Of a stretch of 40,516 nt of DNA, positions 24,962 to 34,963 are shown in pieces. Below the pieces are notes generated by a model. The model did no database searches, was not told the origin of the DNA, and saw nothing but the letters and a program-made list of their open reading frames with translations. The DNA is from Pseudomonas viridiflava (GTDB lineage Bacteria > Pseudomonadota > Gammaproteobacteria > Pseudomonadales > Pseudomonadaceae), in NCBI RefSeq assembly GCF_900591205.1, contig NZ_UUPU01000023.1, forward strand, positions 1-40,516, written 5' to 3'. Both the position numbers and the translations under genes were made by a program. Each line of letters opens with the position of its first letter. Positions within the stretch are counted from its first letter, which is position 1.

Positions 24962-26092
24962 ATGACCCACTCATGGCGTATTTCTGCACTGGCCGAACGG
25001 CACCGCGCCCTCGGCTCCAACCTTGAAGACTGGAACGGCATGGGCACCGCCTGGACCTATAGCAGCGCGTTGGCCGACCACCACGAAGCGATCCGCACAC
25101 GCGCCGGCCTGATGGACGTGTCCGGGCTGAAAAAAGTCCACTACGTGGGGCCCCACGCCGAGAGCCTGTTGCAGTGGGCCACCACCCGCGACATCGCCAA
25201 GCTCTACCCCGGTAAATCAGTGTATGCCTCGATGCTCGACGAGGACGGCAAATTCGTCGATGACTGCATCGTTTATCGCACCGGCCCGAATGCCTTCATG
25301 GTGGTGCATGGCGCCGGCACCGGGCATGAAATGCTGGTGCGCTCGGCCCAGGGTCGGCAAGTGGCGGTGCTGTTCGATGACGACCTGCACGACCTGTCGC
25401 TGCAAGGCCCGCTGGCGGTGGATTTGCTGGCCGAGCATGTGCCCGGCATTCGTCAGTTGCCCTATTTTCATCACCTGCAAACGCGCCTGTTCGACCGCCC
25501 GGTGATGATCTCCCGCACCGGCTACACCGGCGAGCGCGGCTACGAGATTTTCTGCAAGGCAGCCGACGCCCCCTTCCTGTGGGACAGCATGCTCGAACAG
25601 GGCGCCAGCCTGGGGATTATCCCCTGTGCCTTCACCGCGCTGGACTGGCTGCGGGTGGAAAGCTCGCTGATGTTTTTCCCCTACGACAACTCGCAGATGT
25701 ACCCCTTCGCCGACCAGAAAGCCGGCGACACCCTCTGGGAAATGGGCCTGGACTTCACCGTCTCCCCTGGCAAACAAGCCTTCCGTGGCGCCGAAGAACA
25801 CCTGCGCCTGCGCGGCCAGGAGCGTTTCAAGATCACCGGGGTGTTGCTTGATGGCGTGCGGCCGGCCGAGGCCGGCGACACCGTGTGGCAGGGCAACCAG
25901 CAAGTCGGGGTGATCACCTGCGGCATGTACTCGCGCCTGAGCAAACGCTCGATGGCCATTGCACGGATGAGCGTCGCCTGCTCCGTGCCGGGCATTGCGC
26001 TACAGGTGCGCGGCAGCCTTGAAGCGGGCGCCGTGACCCACGCCTTGCCGTTCGACGACCCGGAAAAAACCAAGCGCACGGCCAAGGGCTGA
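24962..26092 (+). CDS. GcvT-like tetrahydrofolate-binding subunit of the demethylase
   Basis: This 376-residue protein is of the aminomethyltransferase (GcvT/YgfZ) family. It has TRAGLMDVSGLKKVHYVGP (about 46-64), LSLQGPLAVDLL (about 145-156), ISRTGYTGERGYEIF (about 183-197) and a C-terminal barrel with RPAEAGDTVWQGNQQVGVIT. In HODM-type complexes the GcvT-like subunit captures the formaldehyde released by the heme subunit on tetrahydrofolate. The true glycine-cleavage T protein is unlikely, because no gcvH or gcvP is near. No clear Shine-Dalgarno sequence precedes the ATG, 19 bases after the previous gene. Confidence 0.85.
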   Translation: MTHSWRISALAERHRALGSNLEDWNGMGTAWTYSSALADHHEAIRTRAGLMDVSGLKKVHYVGPHAESLLQWATTRDIAKLYPGKSVYASMLDEDGKFVDDCIVYRTGPNAFMVVHGAGTGHEMLVRSAQGRQVAVLFDDDLHDLSLQGPLAVDLLAEHVPGIRQLPYFHHLQTRLFDRPVMISRTGYTGERGYEIFCKAADAPFLWDSMLEQGASLGIIPCAFTALDWLRVESSLMFFPYDNSQMYPFADQKAGDTLWEMGLDFTVSPGKQAFRGAEEHLRLRGQERFKITGVLLDGVRPAEAGDTVWQGNQQVGVITCGMYSRLSKRSMAIARMSVACSVPGIALQVRGSLEAGAVTHALPFDDPEKTKRTAKG

Positions 26093-26123
26093 GCCGCCCC
26101 TTCACTTTATTCAGGAGCCTTCG

Positions 26124-26990
26124 ATGGACGCCTCCAGCGAACATTACATTCTCAAGATCACCTGCCCGGCGGCGTCCGGGATCGTCGCGGCGATCAGCGC
26201 CTGCCTGGCGCACCAGCAGTGCTACATCAGCGAGCTGGCGCAGTTCGACGACGAGTTCACCGGGCAGTTTTTCATGCGCGCCGTGTTCCGCTTCAACACC
26301 GGCGTGAGCGGTGATATCGGCGCCCTGCGCGAGGGCCTGGGCGACCTCGCCGGCGGCTTCGACATGCACTGGCAACTGTTCAGTTCACGTACGCCGACCC
26401 GCGTGCTGCTGATGGTCAGCAAGTTCGACCACTGCCTCACCGACCTGCTCTACCGCCACCGCAAGGGCGAGATGGACATGCACATCACCGCCGTGGTTTC
26501 CAACCACCTGGACCTGCGGGCGATGGCCGAGCGCGAGGGCATCCGCTTCATCTACTTGCCGATCACCAAGGACAGCAAAGCCAGCCAGGAAGCCGAGCTG
26601 ATGCGCATCATCGAAGACACCCAGACCGACCTGGTGGTGCTGGCGCGCTACATGCAGATCCTGTCCGACAACCTCTGCCAGCACCTGTCGGGGCGGGCGA
26701 TCAATATCCATCATTCGTTCCTGCCTGGGTTCAAGGGCGCCAAGCCCTACCATCAGGCGTACGACCGCGGGGTGAAACTGATCGGCGCCACCGCGCACTA
26801 CGTCACCAGCGACCTCGATGAGGGCCCGATCATCGAGCAGGAAATCCAACGCGTCGACCATACCCACCTGCCCGACTCGCTGGTCGCTATCGGCCGCGAC
26901 ACCGAAACCGTCGCCCTTTCCAAAGCCTTGAAGTACCACCTGGAGCATCGGGTGTTCATCAACCAGGACAAGACAGTGATCTTTCGCTGA
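26124..26990 (+). CDS. purU: Formyltetrahydrofolate deformylase
   Basis: This 288-residue protein has an N-terminal ACT domain (about 7-85) and a C-terminal formyltransferase-like domain. The catalytic triad is Asn194 and His196 (INIHHSFLP) and Asp232 (SDLDEGPI), with the same 2- and 38-residue spacing as GAR transformylase. It hydrolyses 10-formyl-THF to formate and THF, regenerating the acceptor used by Tdm and the demethylase. A good AGGAG site is present. Confidence 0.92.
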   Translation: MDASSEHYILKITCPAASGIVAAISACLAHQQCYISELAQFDDEFTGQFFMRAVFRFNTGVSGDIGALREGLGDLAGGFDMHWQLFSSRTPTRVLLMVSKFDHCLTDLLYRHRKGEMDMHITAVVSNHLDLRAMAEREGIRFIYLPITKDSKASQEAELMRIIEDTQTDLVVLARYMQILSDNLCQHLSGRAINIHHSFLPGFKGAKPYHQAYDRGVKLIGATAHYVTSDLDEGPIIEQEIQRVDHTHLPDSLVAIGRDTETVALSKALKYHLEHRVFINQDKTVIFR

Positions 26991-27010
26991 AACCTTCAGG
27001 AGGCACGCTC

Positions 27011-28378
27011 ATGACTCTACGTGTTGCAATCATCGGCGCTGGCCCGTGCGGCCTGGCGCAACTTCGCGCCTTCCAGTCGGCCCGCGACAAGGGTGCCGCC
27101 GTCCCCGAACTGGTGTGCTTCGAAAAACAGCAGGACTGGGGCGGTATGTGGAATTACACCTGGCGTACCGGCCTCGACGAAAACGGCGAACCGGTGCACG
27201 GCAGCATGTACCGCTACCTGTGGTCCAACGGCCCCAAGGAGTGCCTGGAATTCGCCGACTACACCTTTGAAGAACACTTTGGCCGGCCGATCGGCTCCTA
27301 CCCGCCCCGCGAGGTGCTGTGGGACTACATCAAGGGCCGCGTGGAAAAAGCCGGGGTGCGCGACTACATCCGGTTCAACAATGTGGTGCGCCAGGTCACC
27401 TTCGACCCACAGACCCAGCGCTTCACCCTGCAGGCCCACGACTACAACAGCGACACCCTCACCTGCGAAGAATTCGACTACGTGATCAACGCCTGCGGCC
27501 ACTTCTCCACGCCCAAGGTGCCGTACTTCGAAGGTTTCGAACAGTTCGCCGGGCGCATCCTGCATGCCCATGATTTTCGCGAGGCGCTGGAGTTCAAGGA
27601 CAAGGACCTGCTGATCGTCGGCAGCAGCTACTCGGCCGAGGACATCGGTTCGCAATGCTACAAATACGGCGCGCGCAGCATCACCAGCTGCTACCGCAGC
27701 GCGCCCATGGGTTATGCCTGGCCGGATAACTGGGAAGAAAAACCGCTGCTCAAACGCCTGGAAAACAACCGTGCGTACTTTGTAGACGGCAGCAGCAAGC
27801 ACATTGACGCGGTGATCCTGTGCACCGGTTACAAGCATCACTTCCCGTTCCTGCCCGATGAGCTGAGCCTGAAGACCGACAACCGCCTGTGGCCGATGAA
27901 CCTCTACAAGGGTGTGTTCTGGGAGCCCAACCCTCGGCTGATCTACCTCGGCATGCAGGACCAGTGGTACTCCTTCAACATGTTCGACGCCCAGGCGTGG
28001 TATGCCCGTGACGTGATCCTGGGGCGCATCGCCCTGCCCGACCCCGCCGCGATGGTCGCCGACAGCCAGCAATGGCATGCCCGGGAGCAGACCCTGGAAA
28101 CCAACCAACAGATGTTCGAGTACCAGGGCGCCTATATCCAGCACCTGGTGGACGCCACCGATTACCCGAATTTCGACATCGCCGCAGTCAACGCAACCTT
28201 TCTGCACTGGAAGCACGACAAGGCGGAAAACATCATGGGCTACCGCGACAAGTCCTATCGCTCGTTGATGACCGGCACGCAGTCGCCGCCGCACCACACA
28301 CCGTGGCTGCAAGCCCTCGATGACTCCATGGCGGCGTACCTGGGCGAGCCCGCAACGCCTATCAAGTCGGTCGGCTGA
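27011..28378 (+). CDS. tmm: Trimethylamine monooxygenase (flavin-containing monooxygenase)
   Basis: This is a 455-residue bacterial FMO. The FAD motif is GAGPCG (9-14), and the FMO-type segment [11 protein letters not shown] is at 179-189. The NADPH motif [10 protein letters not shown] is at 204-213, placing a Tyr at 207, a position I recall as catalytically important in Roseovarius Tmm. [18 protein letters not shown] near the C-terminus is typical. It oxidises trimethylamine to the N-oxide with NADPH and O2. AGGAGG precedes the ATG. The stop overlaps the tdm start by one base. Confidence 0.9.
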   Translation: MTLRVAIIGAGPCGLAQLRAFQSARDKGAAVPELVCFEKQQDWGGMWNYTWRTGLDENGEPVHGSMYRYLWSNGPKECLEFADYTFEEHFGRPIGSYPPREVLWDYIKGRVEKAGVRDYIRFNNVVRQVTFDPQTQRFTLQAHDYNSDTLTCEEFDYVINACGHFSTPKVPYFEGFEQFAGRILHAHDFREALEFKDKDLLIVGSSYSAEDIGSQCYKYGARSITSCYRSAPMGYAWPDNWEEKPLLKRLENNRAYFVDGSSKHIDAVILCTGYKHHFPFLPDELSLKTDNRLWPMNLYKGVFWEPNPRLIYLGMQDQWYSFNMFDAQAWYARDVILGRIALPDPAAMVADSQQWHAREQTLETNQQMFEYQGAYIQHLVDATDYPNFDIAAVNATFLHWKHDKAENIMGYRDKSYRSLMTGTQSPPHHTPWLQALDDSMAAYLGEPATPIKSVG

Positions 28379-30690
28379 TGATGAATGCACCGCGTGTTTC
28401 CCAGCCCCGAGAACCCGGGCTGTTTGCCCGTGCGCCAAACCTGGAACGCTACCGCGTGGCCGCAGGCGGTGTGACCCTGGTCGAGTTGCAGCCCGGCGAC
28501 GGCCTGCACGTGATCGACGTCGAAGGCCGCCAGACCTGCGCACTGCTGGCCCTCGATGCCGACGGCCGCAGCGCCCTGGCCAGTTGGGGGCTACACGGTT
28601 CTACCGCGTGCAGCCTGCCTCGGCGGATCGGCCAGGTCCTGAGCCGGCGCGGCATCCCGTTGCAGCCACTGCCGCTGGCCGCCGCACTGTGGGACGCCGA
28701 CAGCCCGCCCGGCCACAGCCGGCAGTTTGTCGCGCACGACGCGCTGCTGGTGATCGTCGTGGCGCCCGCCGGGCCCACCGCTGTCGACCGGCAATATCGG
28801 CCGAGCGAACTGCGCCTGCAGGTGACACGGGCCAACCCTTCACCCCTGTGGGTGCCGGCCCTGCCCGAGCCTTTGGGCGAGGTGCTGGATGAATTCACCC
28901 TGCACGCCGGCACGGCCCACAGCTACACCGTGGCCAAGGGTCAGTACGTGCAGGTGCTGGATGTGGCCGGGCGCCAATGCTCGGACTTTGTCGCCCTCGA
29001 CCGCCGCGCCCTGGATCGCGGCGAGGAACTGGACCTGGACCAGACCGTAACGCGCACGCTGAACGGCAGCGCCTACCCGGCACCGGGGTTGTTCTCGAAG
29101 TTTTTCGACCGCCGGATGCAACCGATGCTCGAGGTGGTGCAGGACACGGTCGGGCGCCACGACTCGTTCGCGCTGGCCTGCGCGGCGCGTTACTACGAAA
29201 CCCATGGCTATTTCGGGCACGACAACTGCAGCGACAACCTCAGTCGCGTACTTGCACCCCATGGCGTGCAGGCGCGCAACGGCTGGCCGGCGATCAATTT
29301 TTTCTTCAACACCGGCATTGATGCGCACCAGCAGATGACCCTCGACGAACCCTGGTCACGGCCCGGCGACTACGTGCTGTTGCGGGCCATGACCGATCTG
29401 TTGTGTGGCAGTACCTCGTGCCCGGATGACATCGACCCGGCCAATGGCTGGAACCCGACCGATATCCATGTCCGCATTTACAGCGAAAAGGAGCGTTTTT
29501 CCATCGCCATGAGCACTCGAACCACGGCCGACGCCGACCCGATTCTTACCCGTGAGTCCGCGTTCCACTCACGCACCAGCGCCCTCACCGGCAGCTTCAC
29601 CGACTACCGCAACTGGTGGCTGCCGTTGCGCTACGACGGCTATGGCGCCACCGAGGAATACCTGGGTTGCCGCGAGCGGGTGGCGGTGATGGACCTGACC
29701 GCGCTGCGCAAATTCGAGATCATCGGCCCGGACGCCGAAGCCCTGTTGCAGTACTGCCTGACCCGCGACGTGCGGCGCCTCGCGGTGGGCCAGGTGGTCT
29801 ACTCGGCGATGTGCCACGCCCACGGCGGCATGCTCGATGACGGCACGCTGTTGCGCCTGGGGCCGGACAATTTCCGCTGGATCTGCGGTGAAGACTACGC
29901 CGGTGTCTGGTTGCGCGAGCAGGCACAGAAACTCGGCATGAAAGTGTGGGTCAAGTCCGCCAGCGAGCACATTCACAACCTCGCCGTGCAAGGGCCGCTG
30001 AGCCGCGAATTGCTCAAGCAGATGGTCTGGACCCCACCCACCCAGCCCAGCCTGGAAAGCCTCGGCTGGTTCCGCTTTCTGGTCGGCCGCCTGGACGGCT
30101 TCGATGGCTGCCCGTTGATGATTTCGCGCACCGGCTATACCGGCGAGCTGGGCTTTGAGGTGTGGTGCCAGCCCGAAGACGCGGAACGCGTGTGGGACCG
30201 CATCTGGCAGCTCGGCCAACCCTTGGGCCTGGTGCCCCTGGGCCTGGAAGCCCTGGACCTGCTGCGCATCGAAGCCGGACTGATTTTTGCCGGCTACGAG
30301 TTCAGCGACCAGACCGACCCGTTCGAGGCCGGCATCAGCTTCAGTGTGCCGCTCAAGAGCAAGACCGATGACTTTATCGGCCGCGATGCCCTGCTGCGGC
30401 GCAGCGCCCACCCCACCCACAAGCTGGTCGGCCTGCAACTGAGTGGTAATGAGACCGCGCACCATGGCGACCCGGTGTACCACGGCCGGGCCCAGGTCGG
30501 GGTGATCACCAGTGCCTGCCGCTCACCGCTGCTGGCCAGCAATATCGCGCTGTGCCGGGTCGACGTGAGCTGCGCCGAGCCGGGCACGGTGCTGGAGATT
30601 GGCAAAGTCGATGGCCTGCAGAAGCGCATCAGCGCCACGGTCAGCGCAGCGATTTTCTACGACCCGGATAAAAGCCGGGTGCGTGGCTGA
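28378..30690 (+). CDS. tdm: Trimethylamine N-oxide demethylase (DUF1989-GcvT fusion)
   Basis: This is a 770-residue two-part protein. Residues 1-370 carry the DUF1989 (urea carboxylase-associated-like) zinc domain. Cys268, Cys284 and Cys348 have the same spacing (16 and 64) as the zinc tri-cysteine set I recall for Methylocella silvestris Tdm. Residues ~395-770 are a GcvT-like THF domain (ISRTGYTGELGFEVW; LGLEALDLLRIEAGL). It splits TMAO to dimethylamine and formaldehyde, the latter caught on THF. The first two codons are both ATG (28378, 28381). Confidence 0.92.
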   Translation: MMNAPRVSQPREPGLFARAPNLERYRVAAGGVTLVELQPGDGLHVIDVEGRQTCALLALDADGRSALASWGLHGSTACSLPRRIGQVLSRRGIPLQPLPLAAALWDADSPPGHSRQFVAHDALLVIVVAPAGPTAVDRQYRPSELRLQVTRANPSPLWVPALPEPLGEVLDEFTLHAGTAHSYTVAKGQYVQVLDVAGRQCSDFVALDRRALDRGEELDLDQTVTRTLNGSAYPAPGLFSKFFDRRMQPMLEVVQDTVGRHDSFALACAARYYETHGYFGHDNCSDNLSRVLAPHGVQARNGWPAINFFFNTGIDAHQQMTLDEPWSRPGDYVLLRAMTDLLCGSTSCPDDIDPANGWNPTDIHVRIYSEKERFSIAMSTRTTADADPILTRESAFHSRTSALTGSFTDYRNWWLPLRYDGYGATEEYLGCRERVAVMDLTALRKFEIIGPDAEALLQYCLTRDVRRLAVGQVVYSAMCHAHGGMLDDGTLLRLGPDNFRWICGEDYAGVWLREQAQKLGMKVWVKSASEHIHNLAVQGPLSRELLKQMVWTPPTQPSLESLGWFRFLVGRLDGFDGCPLMISRTGYTGELGFEVWCQPEDAERVWDRIWQLGQPLGLVPLGLEALDLLRIEAGLIFAGYEFSDQTDPFEAGISFSVPLKSKTDDFIGRDALLRRSAHPTHKLVGLQLSGNETAHHGDPVYHGRAQVGVITSACRSPLLASNIALCRVDVSCAEPGTVLEIGKVDGLQKRISATVSAAIFYDPDKSRVRG

Positions 30691-30746
30691 TCGGCCCCAT
30701 TTTTGACTGCCCCACTTAACCGCTCTTCAGACATGGGAATACAACG

Positions 30747-32426
30747 ATGGAAGCGACTACGTTCGAGGCCGTACCGCAGGCCGCCAGCTCGGCGGGCAGC
30801 CTGCATCGCAAGATTGATTGGCGCGGGGCATTCTGGGTCGCCAGTGGCGTGCCCGCGCTGGTGCTGTTTTCCATTGGCGCGATTGCCGCCACGGTGGGCA
30901 AACCGGCGTGGATCGTCTGGATCGTGTCGATCCTGTTCGGGTTTATCCAAGCCTTCACCTACGCCGAGATCGCCGGGCTGTTCCCGCACAAATCCGGCGG
31001 TGCCTCGGTATACGGCGCAGTCGCCTGGGTGCGTTACAGCAAGCTGATCGCGCCGGTGTCAGTGTGGTGCAACTGGCTGGCCTGGTCGCCGGTGCTGTCG
31101 ATCGGCTCGGGGCTGGCGGCCGGGTATATCCTCACCGCCTTGTTTCCCGCCGACGCGCTGATCAACACCTGGCAACTGACCCTGCTGGACCTGGGCTGGG
31201 TCAAGAGCGGCCTGTCGTTGCGGATCAATGCGACCTTCGGCATTGGCCTGTTGATCCTGCTCACGGTGTTTGCCGTGCAGCATGGCGGCATCCTGCGGTC
31301 GGCGCGCCTGACCCTGGTACTTGGCGTGACCTCGCTGATCCCCCTGCTGCTGGTGGGCGTGGTGCCGCTGTTCACCGGGGACGCGGCCCAGGCCAACTTC
31401 CTGCCGCTGTACCCGCTGGCCCATGATGCGGCCGGGCAAGTCATCGACGGGCCGTGGGATATTTCCGGCTGGTCGCTGATGGCCGGCGGGCTGTTCATGG
31501 CCGCGTGGTCCACCTACGGTTTTGAGACGGCGGTGTGCTACACCCGCGAGTTCAAGGACCCCAAGCGCGACACCTTCAAGGCGATCTTCTACGCAGGTTT
31601 GCTCTGCATTCTGGTGTTCACCCTGGTGCCGCTGGCGTTTCAAGGCAGCCTGGGGCTGGGCCAACTGGTGACCCCGGCGGTGCTGGATGCCAGCGGCGCC
31701 ATCGTCACTCCGGCGGTGTACAGCGGCCTGCTCTCGCCGGCGATCTACAGCGGCATGGGCGTTGGCCAGGTGATGGCCGACAGCATCGGCGGCGGCAAGG
31801 TGGTCGCCAATATCGTGCTGATCATGCTGGTGCTGGCCACGCTGCTGGCGATCATGACGTCGATGTCCGGTTCGTCGCGCACCTTGTACCAGGCGTCGGT
31901 GGACGGTTGGCTGCCCAAGTACCTGGGGCGCACCAACGAACATGGCGCGCCGACGGCCGCGATGTGGACCGACCTGTCGTTCAACCTGCTGCTGTTGCTG
32001 ATGTCGGACTATGTGTTCGTGCTGGCGGCGTCCAACGTCAGCTACATCATCTTCAACTTCCTCAACCTCAACGCCGGGTGGATTCACCGCCTGGACCGCC
32101 CCGCCTGGGTGCGCCCGTACAAGGCGCCCACGGTGCTGCTGGCGGCCGGTGGCGTGCTGAGTTTCGTCAACCTGGCGTGCATGGGCCTGGGCGCGGATAT
32201 CTGGGGTGCGGGCACGCTGGTCACCGGTTTGCTGCTGGCGCTGTTGATCCTGCCGGTGTTCTGCTACCGCCACTATGTGCAGGACAAAGGCCGCTTCCCC
32301 GCCGCCATGCTCACCGACCTGTATATCCAGGCCGATGACGGCCAACGCCGCGCCGGCTGGCTGCCGTATGCCACACTCGTCGCCGGTGTAGTGGTGGTGT
32401 ACGCCTGCCATCAACTGGTAGCCTGA
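30747..32426 (+). CDS. APC-superfamily amino acid/amine permease
   Basis: This is a 559-residue membrane protein with about 12 hydrophobic segments. The APC N-terminal pattern is seen in ASGVPALVLFSIGAIAATVG and FIQAFTYAEIAGLFPHKSGG, then ASVYGAVAW (about residues 30-95). It sits between tdm and folD in the methylamine operon, so uptake of TMA, TMAO or another methylated amine is the likely job. This is inferred: known TMAO importers such as TmoXVW are ABC systems. A hairpin follows the stop. Confidence 0.85.
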   Translation: MEATTFEAVPQAASSAGSLHRKIDWRGAFWVASGVPALVLFSIGAIAATVGKPAWIVWIVSILFGFIQAFTYAEIAGLFPHKSGGASVYGAVAWVRYSKLIAPVSVWCNWLAWSPVLSIGSGLAAGYILTALFPADALINTWQLTLLDLGWVKSGLSLRINATFGIGLLILLTVFAVQHGGILRSARLTLVLGVTSLIPLLLVGVVPLFTGDAAQANFLPLYPLAHDAAGQVIDGPWDISGWSLMAGGLFMAAWSTYGFETAVCYTREFKDPKRDTFKAIFYAGLLCILVFTLVPLAFQGSLGLGQLVTPAVLDASGAIVTPAVYSGLLSPAIYSGMGVGQVMADSIGGGKVVANIVLIMLVLATLLAIMTSMSGSSRTLYQASVDGWLPKYLGRTNEHGAPTAAMWTDLSFNLLLLLMSDYVFVLAASNVSYIIFNFLNLNAGWIHRLDRPAWVRPYKAPTVLLAAGGVLSFVNLACMGLGADIWGAGTLVTGLLLALLILPVFCYRHYVQDKGRFPAAMLTDLYIQADDGQRRAGWLPYATLVAGVVVVYACHQLVA

Positions 32427-32432
32427 TCTGAT

Positions 32433-32456
32433 CGCTGAGGGAGTGCTCCCTCAGCG
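32433..32456 (+). terminator. Hairpin between the APC permease and folD
   Basis: cgctgagggag and ctccctcagcg are perfectly complementary 11-base arms around TG. The following cctttac has only a short T run. It may be a partial terminator or attenuator reducing transcription into folD. Confidence 0.5.
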
Positions 32457-32474
32457 CCTTTACTCCTCCAGACA

Positions 32475-33392
32475 ATGGTGACGCTTTTGACCAGCTCCCT
32501 CCCCACGCTTGCCCGTGATATCGACGGCAAGGCCATCGCTGCCCAGGTGCTCGACGAAGTTCGCGAAGAAGTTCTGTTGCTCGCCGGCCGGCAGATCTAC
32601 CCGGCGCTGGCGGTGTTACTGGTGGGCGATGATCCGGCCAGCCACGTCTACGTGCGCAACAAACTGCTGCGGGCCAAGGAAGTCGGGATCCGCTCCCTGG
32701 AATACCGGCTGCCGGACGACGCCAGCCAGGCCGAGGTGCTGGCGCTGCTGGCTCAGTTGAACGCTGATGTATCGGTGAACGGCATTCTGGTGCAGTTGCC
32801 GCTGCCGGCGCATATCGACGAGGCGGCGGTGATCCACGCGATTGACCCGATCAAGGATGTGGACGGTTTCCATCGCGAAAACGTCGGCGGCCTGGTGCAA
32901 GGCATTGAAGTACTCACGCCGTGCACGCCCAGCGGCTGCATGCGCCTGCTGCATGAAACCTGCGGCGACGTGAGCGGCTTGCACGCGGTGGTCATCGGCC
33001 GCTCCAATATTGTCGGCAAACCGATGGCGACCCTGCTGTTGCAGGCCAACTGCTCGGTCAGCGTGGTGCACTCGCGCAGTGTCGATGCCCCGGCGTTGTG
33101 CCGCCTGGCCGATATCGTCGTTGCGGCCGTAGGCCGGCCGCAGTTGATCGACGCCAGCTGGCTCAAGCCCGGCGCGGTAGTGATTGATGTGGGAATCAAC
33201 CGCATCAGTACCGAGACCGGTACGCGGCTGGTGGGGGATGTGGATTATGCAAGCGCACGCACCGTGGCCAGTGCGATTACGCCGGTGCCGGGGGGCGTGG
33301 GGCCGATGACGATTGCCTACTTGCTGAAAAATACCTTGGTGGCCTGCCAGTTGCAGCGCAACACCCTGCCCCGGGAGCTGGCGCTGAGCTAA
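32475..33392 (+). CDS. folD: Methylene-THF dehydrogenase / methenyl-THF cyclohydrolase
   Basis: This is a 305-residue bifunctional Fol[17 protein letters not shown] near residues 56-71 contains the catalytic Tyr and Lys. LPLPAHIDE (111-119), [10 protein letters not shown] (about 152-161), [17 protein letters not shown] (about 174-190) and [15 protein letters not shown] (about 275-289) are family blocks. It oxidises the methylene-THF made by Tdm and the demethylase to 10-formyl-THF for PurU. It is probably an accessory copy beside a housekeeping folD elsewhere. I see no good Shine-Dalgarno sequence before the ATG at 32475. Confidence 0.92.
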   Translation: MVTLLTSSLPTLARDIDGKAIAAQVLDEVREEVLLLAGRQIYPALAVLLVGDDPASHVYVRNKLLRAKEVGIRSLEYRLPDDASQAEVLALLAQLNADVSVNGILVQLPLPAHIDEAAVIHAIDPIKDVDGFHRENVGGLVQGIEVLTPCTPSGCMRLLHETCGDVSGLHAVVIGRSNIVGKPMATLLLQANCSVSVVHSRSVDAPALCRLADIVVAAVGRPQLIDASWLKPGAVVIDVGINRISTETGTRLVGDVDYASARTVASAITPVPGGVGPMTIAYLLKNTLVACQLQRNTLPRELALS

Positions 33393-33486
33393 ATGTGGGA
33401 GCGGGCTTGCCCGCGATGGCAGTGGGTCGGCCAATGTATGTATTGACTGTCACACCGCAATCGCGGGCAAGCCCGCTCCCACATTT
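33391..33486. repeat. REP-type inverted repeat
   Basis: A 27-base arm at 33391-33417 (aaatgtgggagcgggcttgc...) is exactly complementary to 33460-33486. The left arm begins within the folD stop codon. It separates convergent folD and amt and probably terminates both transcripts. Confidence 0.85.
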
Positions 33487-33512
33487 TTGAGCTGCGTTTA
33501 CTCAGGGGATGA

Positions 33513-34838
33513 TCAGTGGTTGTAAGCCCGCTCATTATGCTCGGCCAGGTCCAGCCCCATCTCTTCCACCGACTCATGGGCGCGCAAGCCGACCAGTGCA
33601 TTGACCACCTTGAGGATGATCCAGCTGATCACGAAGCAGTACACCGTGGTCAGCAGCACGCCCTTGATCTGCGCCACCACCTGGGCGCCCATGGTCACGC
33701 CTTCCACCAGGCCGCCCATGGACGGCACGCAGAACACGCCGGTCAGCACCGCGCCGATCATGCCGCCGATGCCGTGCAGGCCGAATACGTCGAGGCTGTC
33801 GTCGTAGCCGAAGCGGCGCTTCAACACGGTCACGCTCAGGTAGCAGAACACCCCGCACAGCAAGCCGATGGCCAACGCACCGCCGACGCCGACATAGGCA
33901 CACGCCGGAGTAATCCCCACCAGACCGGCCAACGCGCCGCTGGCCAGGCCCAAGGCGCTCGGTTTGCCGACCTTGAACCACTCGGTGAACATCCAGCCGA
34001 GAATCCCGGCGCACGCGCCCAGTTGGGTATTGAGCATGACAATGCCGGACAGCCCGCTGAGCCCGCCGCCGGAGCCGATATTGAAGCCGAACCAGCCCAC
34101 CCACAGCATGGCCGCGCCGGCCATGGTCAGGCTCAGGTTATGCGCAGGCATCGGCGTGTTCTGGTAGCCCTTGCGCTTGCCGAGGATCAGGCACGCGGCG
34201 AGCGCCGCCACACCGGCATTGATATGCACGGCGGTGCCGCCGGCAAAATCGAGCACGCCCCAGTTATGCATCAAGGCCCCCGAACCGCCCCACACCATAT
34301 GCGCCACCGGGGCATACACCAGGGTGAACCAGAGGGCCATGAACAGCAGCGCCGCCGAGAACTTCATGCGCTCGGCAAAGGCCCCGGCGATCAGCGCCGG
34401 GGTGATGATCGCGAAGGTCATCTGGAAGGTCACGAACACCCCTTCCGGAATATCCCCCACCAGGCTCTCGGGGGTCATGCCCGCCAGGAAGGCGCGGCTC
34501 AAGCCGCCGACAAAACTGTTGAACGTCACCTGGCCTTCGACCATGCCGGTGGTGTCGACCACCATGCTGTAGCCGTAGATCACCCACAGCACGCCAACCA
34601 GGCCGGCGATGCCGAAACACTGGGTGAACAACGACAGCATGTTTTTCGCGCGGACCAGCCCGCCGTAGAACAGCGCAAGCCCCGGCAAACACATAAACAG
34701 CACCAGCACGGCGGCGGTGACCATCCAGGCGGTGCTGCCGGTGTTCAAGGTAGGCGCATCGGCGGCATGTGCCAAAGGTGCAAAGGCACCGGCCGCCAAC
34801 AAGCCGAAGAGGGATTTGCCGAGAAGACGATTGACCAT
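33513..34838 (-). CDS. amt: Ammonium transporter (Amt family)
   Basis: This is a 441-residue channel protein. The signal peptide MVNRLLGKSLFGLLAAGAFA is followed by 11 or so membrane helices. FYGGLVRAKNMLSLFTQCF, DFAGGTAVHINAGVAALAAC and ALTGVFCVPSMGG-like blocks are Amt hallmarks, and the paired pore His regions are present. I chose the ATG at 34838, which has AGGAG upstream, over 34934. It follows the mgs genes on the same strand. No glnK is adjacent, unlike canonical glnK-amtB loci. It probably scavenges ammonium released in methylamine catabolism, or methylammonium itself. Confidence 0.9.
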   Translation of the reverse strand: MVNRLLGKSLFGLLAAGAFAPLAHAADAPTLNTGSTAWMVTAAVLVLFMCLPGLALFYGGLVRAKNMLSLFTQCFGIAGLVGVLWVIYGYSMVVDTTGMVEGQVTFNSFVGGLSRAFLAGMTPESLVGDIPEGVFVTFQMTFAIITPALIAGAFAERMKFSAALLFMALWFTLVYAPVAHMVWGGSGALMHNWGVLDFAGGTAVHINAGVAALAACLILGKRKGYQNTPMPAHNLSLTMAGAAMLWVGWFGFNIGSGGGLSGLSGIVMLNTQLGACAGILGWMFTEWFKVGKPSALGLASGALAGLVGITPACAYVGVGGALAIGLLCGVFCYLSVTVLKRRFGYDDSLDVFGLHGIGGMIGAVLTGVFCVPSMGGLVEGVTMGAQVVAQIKGVLLTTVYCFVISWIILKVVNALVGLRAHESVEEMGLDLAEHNERAYNH

Positions 34839-34921
34839 GTTCAAAGCTCCTGCGAAAGAAATGGGATGTGTCTGGCAGTGAGCAATTGTTATTAGGTGAG
34901 CCTCTTGGCGGGCCCGTTGAT

Positions 34922-34949
34922 CTGTGGCGAGCAAGCTTGCTCGCCACAG
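34922..34949. repeat. 28-bp perfect palindrome
   Basis: ctgtggcgagcaag and its exact reverse complement abut with no spacer, centred on an AAGCTT. It is related to the Pseudomonas gtggcgagc repeat class. It lies between mgsC and amt on the minus strand and may uncouple amt expression from the mgs genes. Confidence 0.75.
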
Positions 34950-34963
34950 GTTTTCATCCAGTC

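Noticed and set aside
33516..34895. A 459-codon plus-strand frame antisense to amt
   Set aside because: The product is His/Gln/Ala-rich with no domain, while the minus strand encodes a canonical Amt.
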